The position numbers were made by a program, and so were the translations under genes. Positions 8,465 through 16,414 of a DNA stretch of 41,916 bases are shown here, in pieces; positions within the stretch are counted from its first letter, which is position 1; each line of letters starts with the position of its first letter. The notes beneath the pieces were generated by a model. The model had not been told where the DNA came from, did no database searches, and worked only from the letters and a program-made list of their open reading frames with translations. This DNA comes from Sphaerochaetaceae bacterium (GTDB taxonomy: Bacteria > Spirochaetota > Spirochaetia > Sphaerochaetales > Sphaerochaetaceae), in the NCBI GenBank assembly GCA_028532765.1, contig JAQQAR010000007.1, forward strand, positions 1 through 41,916. The letters are read 5' to 3'.

Positions 8465-8490
8465 AAAAGGGCTACCAACCATGGCAGCCC
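8465..8490 (-). terminator. Terminator after dnaJ
   Basis: GGGCTACC (8469-8476) pairs with GGCAGCCC (8483-8490), 8 bp with one G-U on the RNA, around a 6-nt loop. Four T residues follow on the minus strand. It lies only 6 nt after the dnaJ stop. No separate promoter for rlmB is evident in the 25 nt that remain, so rlmB probably depends on read-through or on a promoter inside dnaJ. Confidence 0.65.
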
Positions 8491-8496
8491 AATTCA

Positions 8497-9636
8497 TTAC
8501 GCTTCGAAAGGAACTGGATTGGGGGACTCATCCTCACCCAATGCAGCACTTAATTCCTGCATCAACTTCTTCGCCTTCATTCCCAATCGCTTGGGAATCT
8601 GGACCTGCAGCTTGATGTACATGTCACCCCGGTCAGTTGTATTGAGTTTGGTAACTCCCCGACCTTTTACTCGCAACATTTTACCACTCTGGATACCAGA
8701 AGGAATGTTCACCTTGATGGAATTACCATCAATGGTAGGAACTTTTATCTCTCCGCCCAAAGATGCCTGCGTTATAGAGATGGGTATCTGGCAGAATAGA
8801 TCATAGTCCTGACGGAAAAAGTATTTATGGGGTTTGACATTGATGTATACATACAAATCCCCGGCTGGGCCTCCATTAGGACCTGCATCTCCCATTCCCC
8901 TAAGTACTACCCTACTACCGGTATCCACTCCAGCAGGAATGGAGACTTTCACCTTCTGTTGCTTTCTCTTCAACCCAGTGCCATGGCAGGATGAGCAGGG
9001 ATTTTCAATGACATGACCACTACCGCCACAGGTTGGGCAGGCACTGGCGATTGCAAAGAATCCACTGTTTCGCCTGACCTGTCCTGAACCATTACAGGTC
9101 GGACAAACCTTGGTTCCAGATCCGCCTTCACTCCCACTTCCATGACAGACATCACATGCTACCTGATGGGAGTACGCAACTTCGATTTTCGTGCCAAAAA
9201 CGGCATCCTTAAAATCGATATCCACGTCATACCGAAGTGAAGATCCTGCTTCAGGGCCTCTCTGGCCACCCCGGCCTTGAGATCTTCCACCACCACCTCC
9301 GAAGAAGGAGCTGAAGATATCCTCAAAACCACCGCCACCAAATCCACCGCCAAAAATGTCGCTGAAATCACGGTACACATTGGAGTAGTCATGACCACCA
9401 CCATTGGCGCCATCAACTCCCGCAAAACCGTATTGATCGTACATTTTGCGTTTCTTTTCATCACTTAGAACATCATATGCCTCGGTTGCTTCCTTGAAGC
9501 GATCTTCGGCTTCCTTGTCCCCTGGATTGCGGTCTGGGTGGTTGGCAATTGCCAGTTTGCGATATGCCTTTTTAATTTCGTCTAGTGTTGCAGTCTTTCC
9601 AACTCCAAGCACTTCATAATAATCACGTTTCGCCAC
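8497..9636 (-). CDS. dnaJ: Chaperone DnaJ (Hsp40)
   Basis: The 379-residue protein is a full-length type I J-protein, the co-chaperone that stimulates the ATPase of DnaK. It has a J domain (residues 1-70) with the HPD tripeptide at 33-35. A Gly/Phe-rich region follows (about 70-125), including a run [13 protein letters not shown]. The zinc domain has four CxxCxGxG repeats ([32 protein letters not shown]), and the C-terminal substrate-binding domains follow. The start is GTG: it gives the canonical [11 protein letters not shown]-terminus and has AAGGA upstream. It follows dnaK by 100 nt that hold a strong UUCG hairpin. Confidence 0.97.
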   Translation of the reverse strand: MAKRDYYEVLGVGKTATLDEIKKAYRKLAIANHPDRNPGDKEAEDRFKEATEAYDVLSDEKKRKMYDQYGFAGVDGANGGGHDYSNVYRDFSDIFGGGFGGGGFEDIFSSFFGGGGGRSQGRGGQRGPEAGSSLRYDVDIDFKDAVFGTKIEVAYSHQVACDVCHGSGSEGGSGTKVCPTCNGSGQVRRNSGFFAIASACPTCGGSGHVIENPCSSCHGTGLKRKQQKVKVSIPAGVDTGSRVVLRGMGDAGPNGGPAGDLYVYINVKPHKYFFRQDYDLFCQIPISITQASLGGEIKVPTIDGNSIKVNIPSGIQSGKMLRVKGRGVTKLNTTDRGDMYIKLQVQIPKRLGMKAKKLMQELSAALGEDESPNPVPFEA

Positions 9637-9671
9637 GGTGCGACTTCCTTAGAACAGATTGGCTTTAGAAA

Positions 9672-9699
9672 CATCATGTCGGCCGAAGCCGACATGATG
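9672..9699 (-). promoter_or_regulatory. 12-bp UUCG hairpin between dnaK and dnaJ
   Basis: A perfect 12-bp stem (9672-9683 with 9688-9699) is capped on the transcribed strand by the very stable UUCG tetraloop, closed by a C-G pair. TTTCTAAAG follows, so there is no clear T-run. It may be a partial terminator or a decay barrier that sets the DnaK:DnaJ ratio; which one cannot be read from sequence. Confidence 0.8.
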
Positions 9700-9736
9700 G
9701 TAAGCCGTTTAAATATAGTACCTTGTAATCGACTCC

Positions 9737-11677
9737 TTAGTCTACGACCTCAAAGTCGGCATCTTCAACGCCGTCCTTGGGCTTTTTGGTCTCCTCGGTT
9801 GATTCCTGGGAGGCAGAATCCTGTGCTTGGCCTTCAGCGCCTTCAGCGCCCTCAGCGCCAGAGGCTGCACTCTGCTTATAGACTTCTTCAGCCAGCTTGT
9901 AAGAAGCTTGCTGCAAGGTTTCAACTTTGGCCTTGATCTCTTCTGCAGTTGCACTCTGGTTGTCCATGACACCCTTAAGGTCTGCAACAGCACTTTCGAT
10001 GGTTGCCTTATCCTCACTGCTGATCTTATCACCATAATCCTTAAGGGACTTCTCGGTGGAGTAGATCAAGCTGTCAGCTTCATTACGGGCATCGATACGA
10101 GCACGTTCTCTCTTGTCCTCTTCAGCGTGGGCTTCTGCTTCCTTGACCATCTTGTCGATTTCATCTTCGCTGAGGCCACTGGAGGATTCGATGCGAATCT
10201 TCTGTTCCTTACCGGTACCCAGATCCTTTGCAGATACATGGACAATGCCGTTGGCATCAATGTCGAAGGTAACCTCAATCTGTGGTACGCCACGAGGGGC
10301 TGCAGGAATACCAACCAAGTCGAACTTTCCGAGTGTCCTGTTCTGGCTGGCCATCTCGCGCTCACCCTGGAGAACATGAATGCTTACAGCAGTCTGTCCA
10401 TCAGCAGCAGTACTGAAGATCTGGCTCTTCCGGGTTGGGATAGTCGTATTCCGCTCGATCAGGCGGGTGCAAACACCACCAAGGGTTTCAATACCCAAGG
10501 AGAGCGGGGTAACATCCAACAAAAGTACATCTTTCACAGAACCGCCGAGAATACCACCCTGAATGGCAGCGCCCATGGCAACTACTTCATCTGGGTTTAC
10601 ACCCTTATGGGGCTCCTTCTTGAACAGCTCCCGAACCATAGCCTGTACTGCAGGAATTCTCGTGGATCCACCGACCAGGATAACCTCATCGATATCAGCA
10701 GCGGTCAAGCCTGCATCCCGAAGTGCATTCTGTACGGGCACTTTTGAACGCTCAACCAAATCGGCAACCAGCTGCTCAAACTTTGCACGGGTCAATGTCA
10801 TCTGCAAGTGTTTTGGGCCACTGCTATCAGCGGTGATGAACGGCAAGTTGATATCAGTGCTGGTTGAGTTGGAAAGCTCAATCTTTGCTTTCTCTGCTGA
10901 CTCTCTCAGTCTCTGCAAAGCCATCTTATCAGCTGCAAGGTCAATACCATTGGATTTCTTGAACTCACCGACAATCCAGTCAATGATTCGCTGGTCAAAG
11001 TCATCGCCACCAAGGTGGGTATCACCATTTGTGGATTTTACTTCAAATACACCATCTCCAAGCTCAAGGATGGAGATATCAAAGGTACCACCACCAAGGT
11101 CGTAGACGGCAATTTTCTCCTCACGATTAGCATCCTTACCCAAGCCATAAGCCAACGCAGCTGCAGTGGGCTCATTTACGATGCGCTTCACATCAAGCCC
11201 AGCAATCTTACCGGCATCTTTGGTAGCCTGTCTCTGGGCATCGTTGAAGTATGCAGGGACGGTGATAACGGCTTCAGTAACCGGTTCACCAAGATAGTCC
11301 TCAGCTGTCTTCTTCATTTTCTGCAATACTGCTGCAGAAATTTCCTGGGGAGAGAAAGACTCTCCACGGATTTCAACTTTTATTTCATCGCTACTTCCAG
11401 CGGTTACCTTATAGGAGACCTTCTGGAGTTCAGAAGGAACTTCACGATACTTTCTACCCATGAAGCGCTTGATGGAATACACGGTATTCTCAGCATTGGT
11501 AACAATCTGGTTCTTGGCAGGCTGCCCAACCAGGCGGTCTCCCTTTGCGGTAAATCCAACAACACTAGGGGTTGTCCGCTGACCTTCGCTGTTCGCGATG
11601 ACCACGGGATCATTTCCTTCCATTACTGCTACGCAGCTATTGGTAGTCCCCAAGTCAATTCCAATAATTCTTCCCAT
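9737..11677 (-). CDS. dnaK: Chaperone DnaK (Hsp70)
   Basis: The 646-residue protein is an ATP-dependent folding chaperone of the cytoplasm. The nucleotide-binding domain opens with [26 protein letters not shown] and [13 protein letters not shown] are the other phosphate-binding signatures. The hydrophobic linker ([13 protein letters not shown]) leads into the substrate-binding domain and an alpha-helical lid. The C-terminal tail holds a short GAE-type tandem repeat ([11 protein letters not shown]) and ends DADFEVVD, a variant of the EEVD-like DnaK terminus. Length is normal. The ATG has AGGAG at 9 nt. It follows grpE by 89 nt that hold a hairpin and a motif shared with the grpE upstream region, so it may have its own start site as well as read-through from grpE. 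Confidence 0.98.
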   Translation of the reverse strand: MGRIIGIDLGTTNSCVAVMEGNDPVVIANSEGQRTTPSVVGFTAKGDRLVGQPAKNQIVTNAENTVYSIKRFMGRKYREVPSELQKVSYKVTAGSSDEIKVEIRGESFSPQEISAAVLQKMKKTAEDYLGEPVTEAVITVPAYFNDAQRQATKDAGKIAGLDVKRIVNEPTAAALAYGLGKDANREEKIAVYDLGGGTFDISILELGDGVFEVKSTNGDTHLGGDDFDQRIIDWIVGEFKKSNGIDLAADKMALQRLRESAEKAKIELSNSTSTDINLPFITADSSGPKHLQMTLTRAKFEQLVADLVERSKVPVQNALRDAGLTAADIDEVILVGGSTRIPAVQAMVRELFKKEPHKGVNPDEVVAMGAAIQGGILGGSVKDVLLLDVTPLSLGIETLGGVCTRLIERNTTIPTRKSQIFSTAADGQTAVSIHVLQGEREMASQNRTLGKFDLVGIPAAPRGVPQIEVTFDIDANGIVHVSAKDLGTGKEQKIRIESSSGLSEDEIDKMVKEAEAHAEEDKRERARIDARNEADSLIYSTEKSLKDYGDKISSEDKATIESAVADLKGVMDNQSATAEEIKAKVETLQQASYKLAEEVYKQSAASGAEGAEGAEGQAQDSASQESTEETKKPKDGVEDADFEVVD

Positions 11678-11718
11678 ATTATATTTCTCCTCTCCAAATT
11701 AACTATCAAATATTCAAT

Positions 11719-11735
11719 ACGGGTTTCTTACCCGT
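11719..11735 (-). promoter_or_regulatory. Small hairpin in the dnaK leader
   Basis: ACGGGT and ACCCGT pair (11719-11724 with 11730-11735) around a 5-nt loop, 41 nt before the dnaK ATG. No T-run follows; it would form in the dnaK 5' untranslated region. Its function is unknown. Confidence 0.5.
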
Positions 11736-11740
11736 GAACC

Positions 11741-11770
11741 AAAGGTACTCATACCGCAGCCAATCGTCAA
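11741..11770 (-). promoter_or_regulatory. Putative dnaK promoter or operator, motif shared with grpE
   Basis: On the minus strand TTGACG (11770-11765, overlapping the grpE stop codon) is followed by TTG, CGGT and TGAGTA. The same blocks occur in the same order, with one base less spacing, upstream of grpE at 12541-12570. Read as a sigma70 promoter the -10 (TACCTT, 17 nt spacer) is poor, so the shared inner blocks may be a regulator site or an alternative-sigma promoter. Confidence 0.45.
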
Positions 11771-12396
11771 ACGTTTGGCTTGCCAACTTTTACCTTTGCA
11801 GGCCTGAGTACCCGGCCATGTAATTTATATCCAACGACGTACTCTTCCAGTACTACTTCGTGTTCCAGTGAATCATCAACAACCATTTGATAGGCTTCAT
11901 GCTCAAGTGGGTCGAACTCTTTCCCTACAGATTCAATTCTCTGCAAGCCCCAGTTTTTCTCCAAGGTGGAATAGAGCTGACTATTAACCATGACCACACC
12001 ATCATGCACTTTTTCATAGTCCTTTGTAGCCTCCGCTGCCTGAAGGGCTCGGCCAAGGTCATCCAACGGTTGAAGAAGATCCTTGATCAGGTTTTCATTC
12101 GCAAACTTCACAGTCTCTTCCTTGTCTCGGAGAAGACGTTTCCTATAATTCTCAAGATCAGCACGGTCACGAAGCATTTGCTCCTTCAAAGAGGTGGCTT
12201 CTTCCTGTGCAGCAGCAAGCTGTTCCTTCAATCGCACGATTTCCAACTCCTTCTGTTCCACTTCAGACATTTCCTGCACTTCTTGTTCTTGTGCAGGCTG
12301 ATTTTCACTCTCTTGTGTGTGAAGTTCCTCTTTCACTTCTGAATCAACAGCAGGCTGTGCACTTTTGGTCTTGCTTTCTTTCTGTTTCTTTTCCAT
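11767..12396 (-). CDS. grpE: Nucleotide exchange factor GrpE
   Basis: GrpE releases ADP from DnaK. The 209-residue protein has an acidic, Gln/Glu-rich disordered N-terminus (about residues 1-50), a long coiled-coil helix (about 50-100, with RDRADLENYRKR matching the family core), and a C-terminal beta domain ending GRVLRPAKVKVGKP, as usual. I chose the ATG at 12396 because AGGA stands 6 nt upstream; an in-frame ATG at 12441 has no ribosome site and would add 15 atypical residues. It heads the grpE-dnaK-dnaJ set. No hrcA gene and no CIRCE repeat lie next to it, so heat-shock control by HrcA is not supported here. Confidence 0.95.
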   Translation of the reverse strand: MEKKQKESKTKSAQPAVDSEVKEELHTQESENQPAQEQEVQEMSEVEQKELEIVRLKEQLAAAQEEATSLKEQMLRDRADLENYRKRLLRDKEETVKFANENLIKDLLQPLDDLGRALQAAEATKDYEKVHDGVVMVNSQLYSTLEKNWGLQRIESVGKEFDPLEHEAYQMVVDDSLEHEVVLEEYVVGYKLHGRVLRPAKVKVGKPNV

Positions 12397-12517
12397 TCTA
12401 TTCCTCGATTTCCCATATGCCAGCGAAAGATGCGGGCACATGTCTATTCACAAACCCAACCAGCAATTACTTGCATATGCTAGGCCGTAGCTTTTAATAG
12501 TGTATAGCGTAAAGAGT

Positions 12518-12533
12518 AGCCCACCCCTGGGCT
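12518..12533 (-). promoter_or_regulatory. Small GC-rich hairpin upstream of grpE
   Basis: AGCCCA pairs with TGGGCT (12518-12523 with 12528-12533) around four bases. There is no T-run after it (ACTCTTTACG). It lies between the putative grpE promoter and grpE, within a leader of about 140 nt, so it may be a weak terminator for the coiled-coil gene or a leader structure. Confidence 0.4.
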
Positions 12534-12540
12534 TGCCGAT

Positions 12541-12570
12541 AACATACTCACACCGATGTGCAAGCGTCAA
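12541..12570 (-). promoter_or_regulatory. Putative grpE promoter, motif shared with dnaK
   Basis: TTGACG (12570-12565, overlapping the TGA of the coiled-coil gene) and TATGTT (12546-12541) are 18 nt apart, a fair sigma70 promoter. Within it the blocks TTG, CGGT and TGAGTA repeat the arrangement found before dnaK. The inverted repeat of CIRCE is not present. Confidence 0.5.
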
Positions 12571-14132
12571 GTAGTTTTATCGTCTTCGTCATCCAAAGAG
12601 ATTTCTTCCTCATCTCCCTCAGGGACGTATTCAATCCAAGGCGAATGGTCATCATCCACTTCAGATTCATCATCCACTTCAGATTCATCATCTCTCTTAG
12701 TTTCTTCATTTGGAATCTGATCATCTAGAACTGTTTGTTCCTGCTCCAGAGAAGCAAGCTCTTCCTGTTTGGTTTGCAATATCTGCTCGACATTGTGCAA
12801 GGATTCTTGTTTCTCAGTGAGTTGTAAGGTAAGCGCTGCAAATGAAGCTGCCAAAAGCTCTTTTGCTTTATACTGTTCTACATTTTCAGAGGCTAATGCT
12901 TCATGGTTCTTTTTCATCGCAGTCAACTCTTCCTGCAGTGCTGTAGCCTCTTCCCTGAGATGAAGAATAATCTGCTGGAGCTCCTCTTGCTTACGCCCAT
13001 TCTTGCGTAAGTTCTCAGTTGCTTGGTCATGTTGTTCACAAAGGTGCTGGATTTCATCACTGAACACATGCAAACTATCATACTCTTGCTGTTCCAGTTT
13101 TTGGCTCATCATTTGAGCTTGTTCCATTCGCTGTTGCAGCTCCTCCAAATAAGAGGAAACCGTGTGAATCATGGTCTGAAACGCTTGGTCTGTCTTGGTT
13201 ATGGTATGGGTGAACACAGCTTCCATATCATGGTCACATTGCTGGCTGAATTGAGAGAGGGTTTCAGAGATACGACTCTTTACATCCTCAATCAAGGAGA
13301 GGAGGTTCTCTTTCTCTGTCCTAAAGTATTTCTGGCTTTCTGTCTTGATAGACTCGTATTGGATCTTCTGTTCGTTCACATCCTGGAAAGCCTGTTCCCT
13401 CACCGCTTCCAATTCGCGTCTACTGTTGGCAATTACTTGCTCTGCATCGTCACCGATTTGTCTGATTTTTGCCAATTGGGAAGTCAGGATTGAAAGAGAA
13501 TCGGCCTCATTGCTTTTCAGAGTCTCTGCATGACCCGCCACACGACTCTGGTTCTGCCGCTCCACTTCCTGGACCTCAGCTTCATACTCCTGTAGCTTTG
13601 CATAGGATGAATCAAGAAGCTGTTTTACCTTTAGCTGTTGTTGGCTGATTGAGTTGCTGCCTTCTTCGATCGCCTCCTGAAGCATCTGCTTGAAAGCCTC
13701 TATTCGTTCATCAAAATGGTTGATCGTTGCATCTACTGCTTCAATACGCTGAATTTCTAGTTTTGTATGCTCGATACGGGCTTCTACTTGTGCTGTGGTA
13801 GTTCCTAGTTTGGTAAGAGAATCCCTGTAGGTATTAAGCACACCCTGTAGTTTGGTAAGATCGTCACTCCTCGCCTCAAGGTCCGCCATCTGGGTCTCTA
13901 TCCTGAGAAGCATCTGGTTGGCAGCATCAATTCTGTGATTGATTCGCTCCTCCACTTGCTGAGAAGTATCTTTAAACTGATTACGGGAGGCTTCCAATTC
14001 CCGGGAGAACTGCCCAACTTTCTGTTTCATGAGATCCAGACGGCGGTCACGCTTATCTTCTACACGAAGCATGTAGATGATAATGAGCGTGATGATAAAC
14101 AGGATTACCGGAAGCAAAAGCTCGAGTCCCAT
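12567..14132 (-). CDS. SpiroCoCo-type membrane-anchored coiled-coil protein
   Basis: The 521-residue protein starts with one transmembrane segment (residues 3-21, LELLLPVILFIITLIIIY) and then consists almost wholly of charged heptad sequence, a long coiled coil to about residue 460. The tail is acidic (many Asp and Glu) and contains an imperfect tandem repeat of DESEVD encoded by an 18-bp direct repeat at 12652-12687. Such proteins are recurrent in spirochaetes; I recognise this as the SpiroCoCo group. A cytoskeletal or envelope-organising role is possible but not shown. The ATG follows GGAGG at 6 nt, 24 nt after the HAD gene, so it belongs to the ptsP-der-HAD operon. Confidence 0.8.
   Translation of the reverse strand: MGLELLLPVILFIITLIIIYMLRVEDKRDRRLDLMKQKVGQFSRELEASRNQFKDTSQQVEERINHRIDAANQMLLRIETQMADLEARSDDLTKLQGVLNTYRDSLTKLGTTTAQVEARIEHTKLEIQRIEAVDATINHFDERIEAFKQMLQEAIEEGSNSISQQQLKVKQLLDSSYAKLQEYEAEVQEVERQNQSRVAGHAETLKSNEADSLSILTSQLAKIRQIGDDAEQVIANSRRELEAVREQAFQDVNEQKIQYESIKTESQKYFRTEKENLLSLIEDVKSRISETLSQFSQQCDHDMEAVFTHTITKTDQAFQTMIHTVSSYLEELQQRMEQAQMMSQKLEQQEYDSLHVFSDEIQHLCEQHDQATENLRKNGRKQEELQQIILHLREEATALQEELTAMKKNHEALASENVEQYKAKELLAASFAALTLQLTEKQESLHNVEQILQTKQEELASLEQEQTVLDDQIPNEETKRDDESEVDDESEVDDDHSPWIEYVPEGDEEEISLDDEDDKTT
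12652..12687 (-). repeat. 18-bp tandem repeat in the acidic tail of the coiled-coil gene
   Basis: The 18-bp unit TCATCCACTTCAGATTCA (plus-strand reading) occurs twice head to tail. It encodes two DESEVD-type units. Being a multiple of three, copy changes would keep the frame. Confidence 0.85.
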
Positions 14133-14156
14133 CGAAAACCTCCTACCAGAGCATCC

Positions 14157-14855
14157 TTAGAGTACCAGAGAAGCAAACTCCTTCCAAGAGCTTACCACCA
14201 AGTCAGCTTCGGGAAAACTTCTATGGGTATCCTTGGTTATTAGGCAGGAATGCATCCCTGCCTGTCTTGCTCCACGGCAATCCTTGGTGTAACTGTCGCC
14301 CATATAGAGCACTTGGCTGGGATTCACCTGCAAGTGATCAAGCAAGAAGGAGAAGGCTTTTGCACTTGGTTTCAAATAACCGCTTTCCTCTGTACTGTAG
14401 GCATAGTCTACCAAATCAGCAATACCAAGGGTCTGCAACTTACCAGCTAAGGGAAAATCACTAAAAACCGCAATCTTCAAGCCTTGCTTATGTACTTTTT
14501 CAAGTGTCTCAACCATCGTCGGATACGCCTTGATACTCAAAAAAGAATGCTCCCAAGCCTGATAGAACTGCTTCTCTACAGCAGCCTTAACCTGATCAGT
14601 CGTTCGATTTCCCCTCAATCGGGAAGCAACAAGCTGAGCCTGTCGATGTATGAGACCTGCCCGATTTTCAGGAGAGGTAGGGTGCAGGTCCTGCACCCTA
14701 CGGTACTCCTTTCTTGCCCAGTTGAAAGCCTTGGCAAGAGTTAGGGAAGGAAACAGGGAACGAACCATTCTTACATTGAGCATCCTCTTCGGATAGAGCG
14801 TACCATCAATATCGAGCGCGAGAACCTTGATACCTTTCTCTTGAAGATACCCCAT
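14157..14855 (-). CDS. HAD-family hydrolase
   Basis: The 232-residue protein has the haloacid-dehalogenase nucleophile motif LALDIDGTLYP (Asp nucleophile and second acid), then FSDF (motif II, FSDFPLAGK), a Lys in LKPSAKAF (motif III) and GDSYTKDCRGARQAGM (motif IV, acidic metal ligands). This fits a small-molecule phosphatase of unknown substrate, with a cap domain between motifs I and II. The ATG at 14855 has GAGG 6 nt upstream; an alternative TTG start at 14861 would overlap the der stop. The gene follows der after 2 nt, so it is co-transcribed with ptsP and der. Confidence 0.85.
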   Translation of the reverse strand: MGYLQEKGIKVLALDIDGTLYPKRMLNVRMVRSLFPSLTLAKAFNWARKEYRRVQDLHPTSPENRAGLIHRQAQLVASRLRGNRTTDQVKAAVEKQFYQAWEHSFLSIKAYPTMVETLEKVHKQGLKIAVFSDFPLAGKLQTLGIADLVDYAYSTEESGYLKPSAKAFSFLLDHLQVNPSQVLYMGDSYTKDCRGARQAGMHSCLITKDTHRSFPEADLVVSSWKEFASLVL

Positions 14856-14857
14856 CC

Positions 14858-16414
14858 TCAACCTCGTTTCTTGCCGGTGGTACGCTTTGCCTGTTTTTCG
14901 ATTCGCTTTCGCGACTTGTCAACTGAAGCCACGTTGCCAGGCTTGGTCCCTTTTGGCTTCGCAAATGCTCTTCCGCCAATATTACGTTTCACCTCGGGCT
15001 TTGGGCCATCCACTACTGGTTTTTTGGGTCCTCTCTCATGCAAGGAGGGATTTCTCTTACGTTCACGGAGACCTACCTCAATGGGAATCTGGGTGAATCC
15101 CAGATCTCGGCGAATACAGTTCTTCAAGTACTGGACATAGATCTGTGGGAAGTCCTTGATTCGGTTGACGAACATAAGAAACTTCACTGGGTTGGCACTG
15201 AACTGGGTACCGTAATAGACTTTGTAATGCCCCATGCTTCCTCGTGGGGGCTGATAGGCCTCTCCCCACTCCTTGATCGCTTCGTTCAGCTGAGAAGTGT
15301 CAACACGCTTGTTGAGCTGTTTCCATACCCCCCATACTGTATCGAGTAGCTTGCCAATATCCTGGCCCTTGAGAGCGCTGATTGACGTGATAGGTGCAAA
15401 GCCAAGGATGGGGAACAGGAATCTGATCCTGTCCTTGATAGCCTGCAACTCGTTCCCGATCCCAGTGAGCAAGTCAATCTTATTCAATACCAAGATAATA
15501 CCCTTGCCCCTACGTACAATGAGGTTGGCAATCTTTTTATCCTGGTCTGAGAGCCCCTCGATAGCATCCACCATCAACAACACTACATCAGCCTCATCGA
15601 TGGTCTTGATGGCACGATTGACGGAGTAGTATTCCACATCCTCCTCAACCTTGCTCTTACGCCTGATACCTGCAGTATCAAGTACGGTAAAGTCACTACC
15701 CTTGTATGAGAAAGTTCCCATGACAACATCACGGGTGGTACCAGCAATATCACTGACAATTGAAACATCTGAACCTACCAAGAGGTTGGTAAGGGTGGAC
15801 TTGCCAGTATTGGGCTTGCCCATAATGGCCAGCTTCACGCGCTCGGCTTCTTCAGGGGCCTCATCAAGGCTTACCATTTCCAGCATGCCAAGCAGGGTAT
15901 CTTCCAGATCTTCAATGCCCAAACCGTGAGCGGCAGATATTCCCACCACACGTTGGAATCCATACTGGTAGTACTCCCAGACCAAGTCATCACGCTTGGG
16001 GTCATCAACCTTGTTTACCACAAGCAGGACCTTCTCACTATATGGACGCAATGCTTTCAGTAATTCTTCGTCCTCTGCCGTAACAGCAGTACACTCCATC
16101 ATAAAAATAATGGCATCACTTTGCGAGAGAAGGCCTAAACTCTTATTGGCGACCAGGTCATCAAACCCTTCTCGCTCAACCTTTACCCCGCCACTATCAA
16201 CAAGTGTTACAGGATGGTTCCCAAGGTACCAGCGTTCTGGAATCAAGTCACGGGTAACCCCTGGGGTCGGATCGGTAATTGCTCGTCTTTTGCCGATCAA
16301 ACGATTGAACAATGTGGACTTACCCACATTGGGACGGCCTACAATAGAGATAACCGGAATCTTTGCCGGTGAATCTTGTGTGTCAGATGGTGGTGAAATG
16401 ATCGAATCGGTCAT
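14858..16414 (-). CDS. der: GTPase Der (EngA), ribosome assembly
   Basis: Der is an essential GTPase for 50S subunit maturation. The 518-residue protein has two tandem G domains with P-loops GRPNVGKST (residues about 26-34) and GKPNTGKST (about 199-207), plus NKVD and NKID specificity motifs, and a C-terminal KH-like domain. It carries a long basic tail of about 60 residues rich in Lys, Arg and Pro (KPVVDGPKPEVKRN and on), longer than in many homologues. The ATG has GGGAG at 7 nt, inside ptsP: the two genes overlap by 32 nt, in different frames. It is coupled with ptsP upstream and the HAD gene downstream. Confidence 0.96.
   Translation of the reverse strand: MTDSIISPPSDTQDSPAKIPVISIVGRPNVGKSTLFNRLIGKRRAITDPTPGVTRDLIPERWYLGNHPVTLVDSGGVKVEREGFDDLVANKSLGLLSQSDAIIFMMECTAVTAEDEELLKALRPYSEKVLLVVNKVDDPKRDDLVWEYYQYGFQRVVGISAAHGLGIEDLEDTLLGMLEMVSLDEAPEEAERVKLAIMGKPNTGKSTLTNLLVGSDVSIVSDIAGTTRDVVMGTFSYKGSDFTVLDTAGIRRKSKVEEDVEYYSVNRAIKTIDEADVVLLMVDAIEGLSDQDKKIANLIVRRGKGIILVLNKIDLLTGIGNELQAIKDRIRFLFPILGFAPITSISALKGQDIGKLLDTVWGVWKQLNKRVDTSQLNEAIKEWGEAYQPPRGSMGHYKVYYGTQFSANPVKFLMFVNRIKDFPQIYVQYLKNCIRRDLGFTQIPIEVGLRERKRNPSLHERGPKKPVVDGPKPEVKRNIGGRAFAKPKGTKPGNVASVDKSRKRIEKQAKRTTGKKRG

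Noticed and set aside
12397..12566. CIRCE operator before grpE
   Set aside because: The inverted repeat TTAGCACTC-N9-GAGTGCTAA is not present in the upstream sequence.
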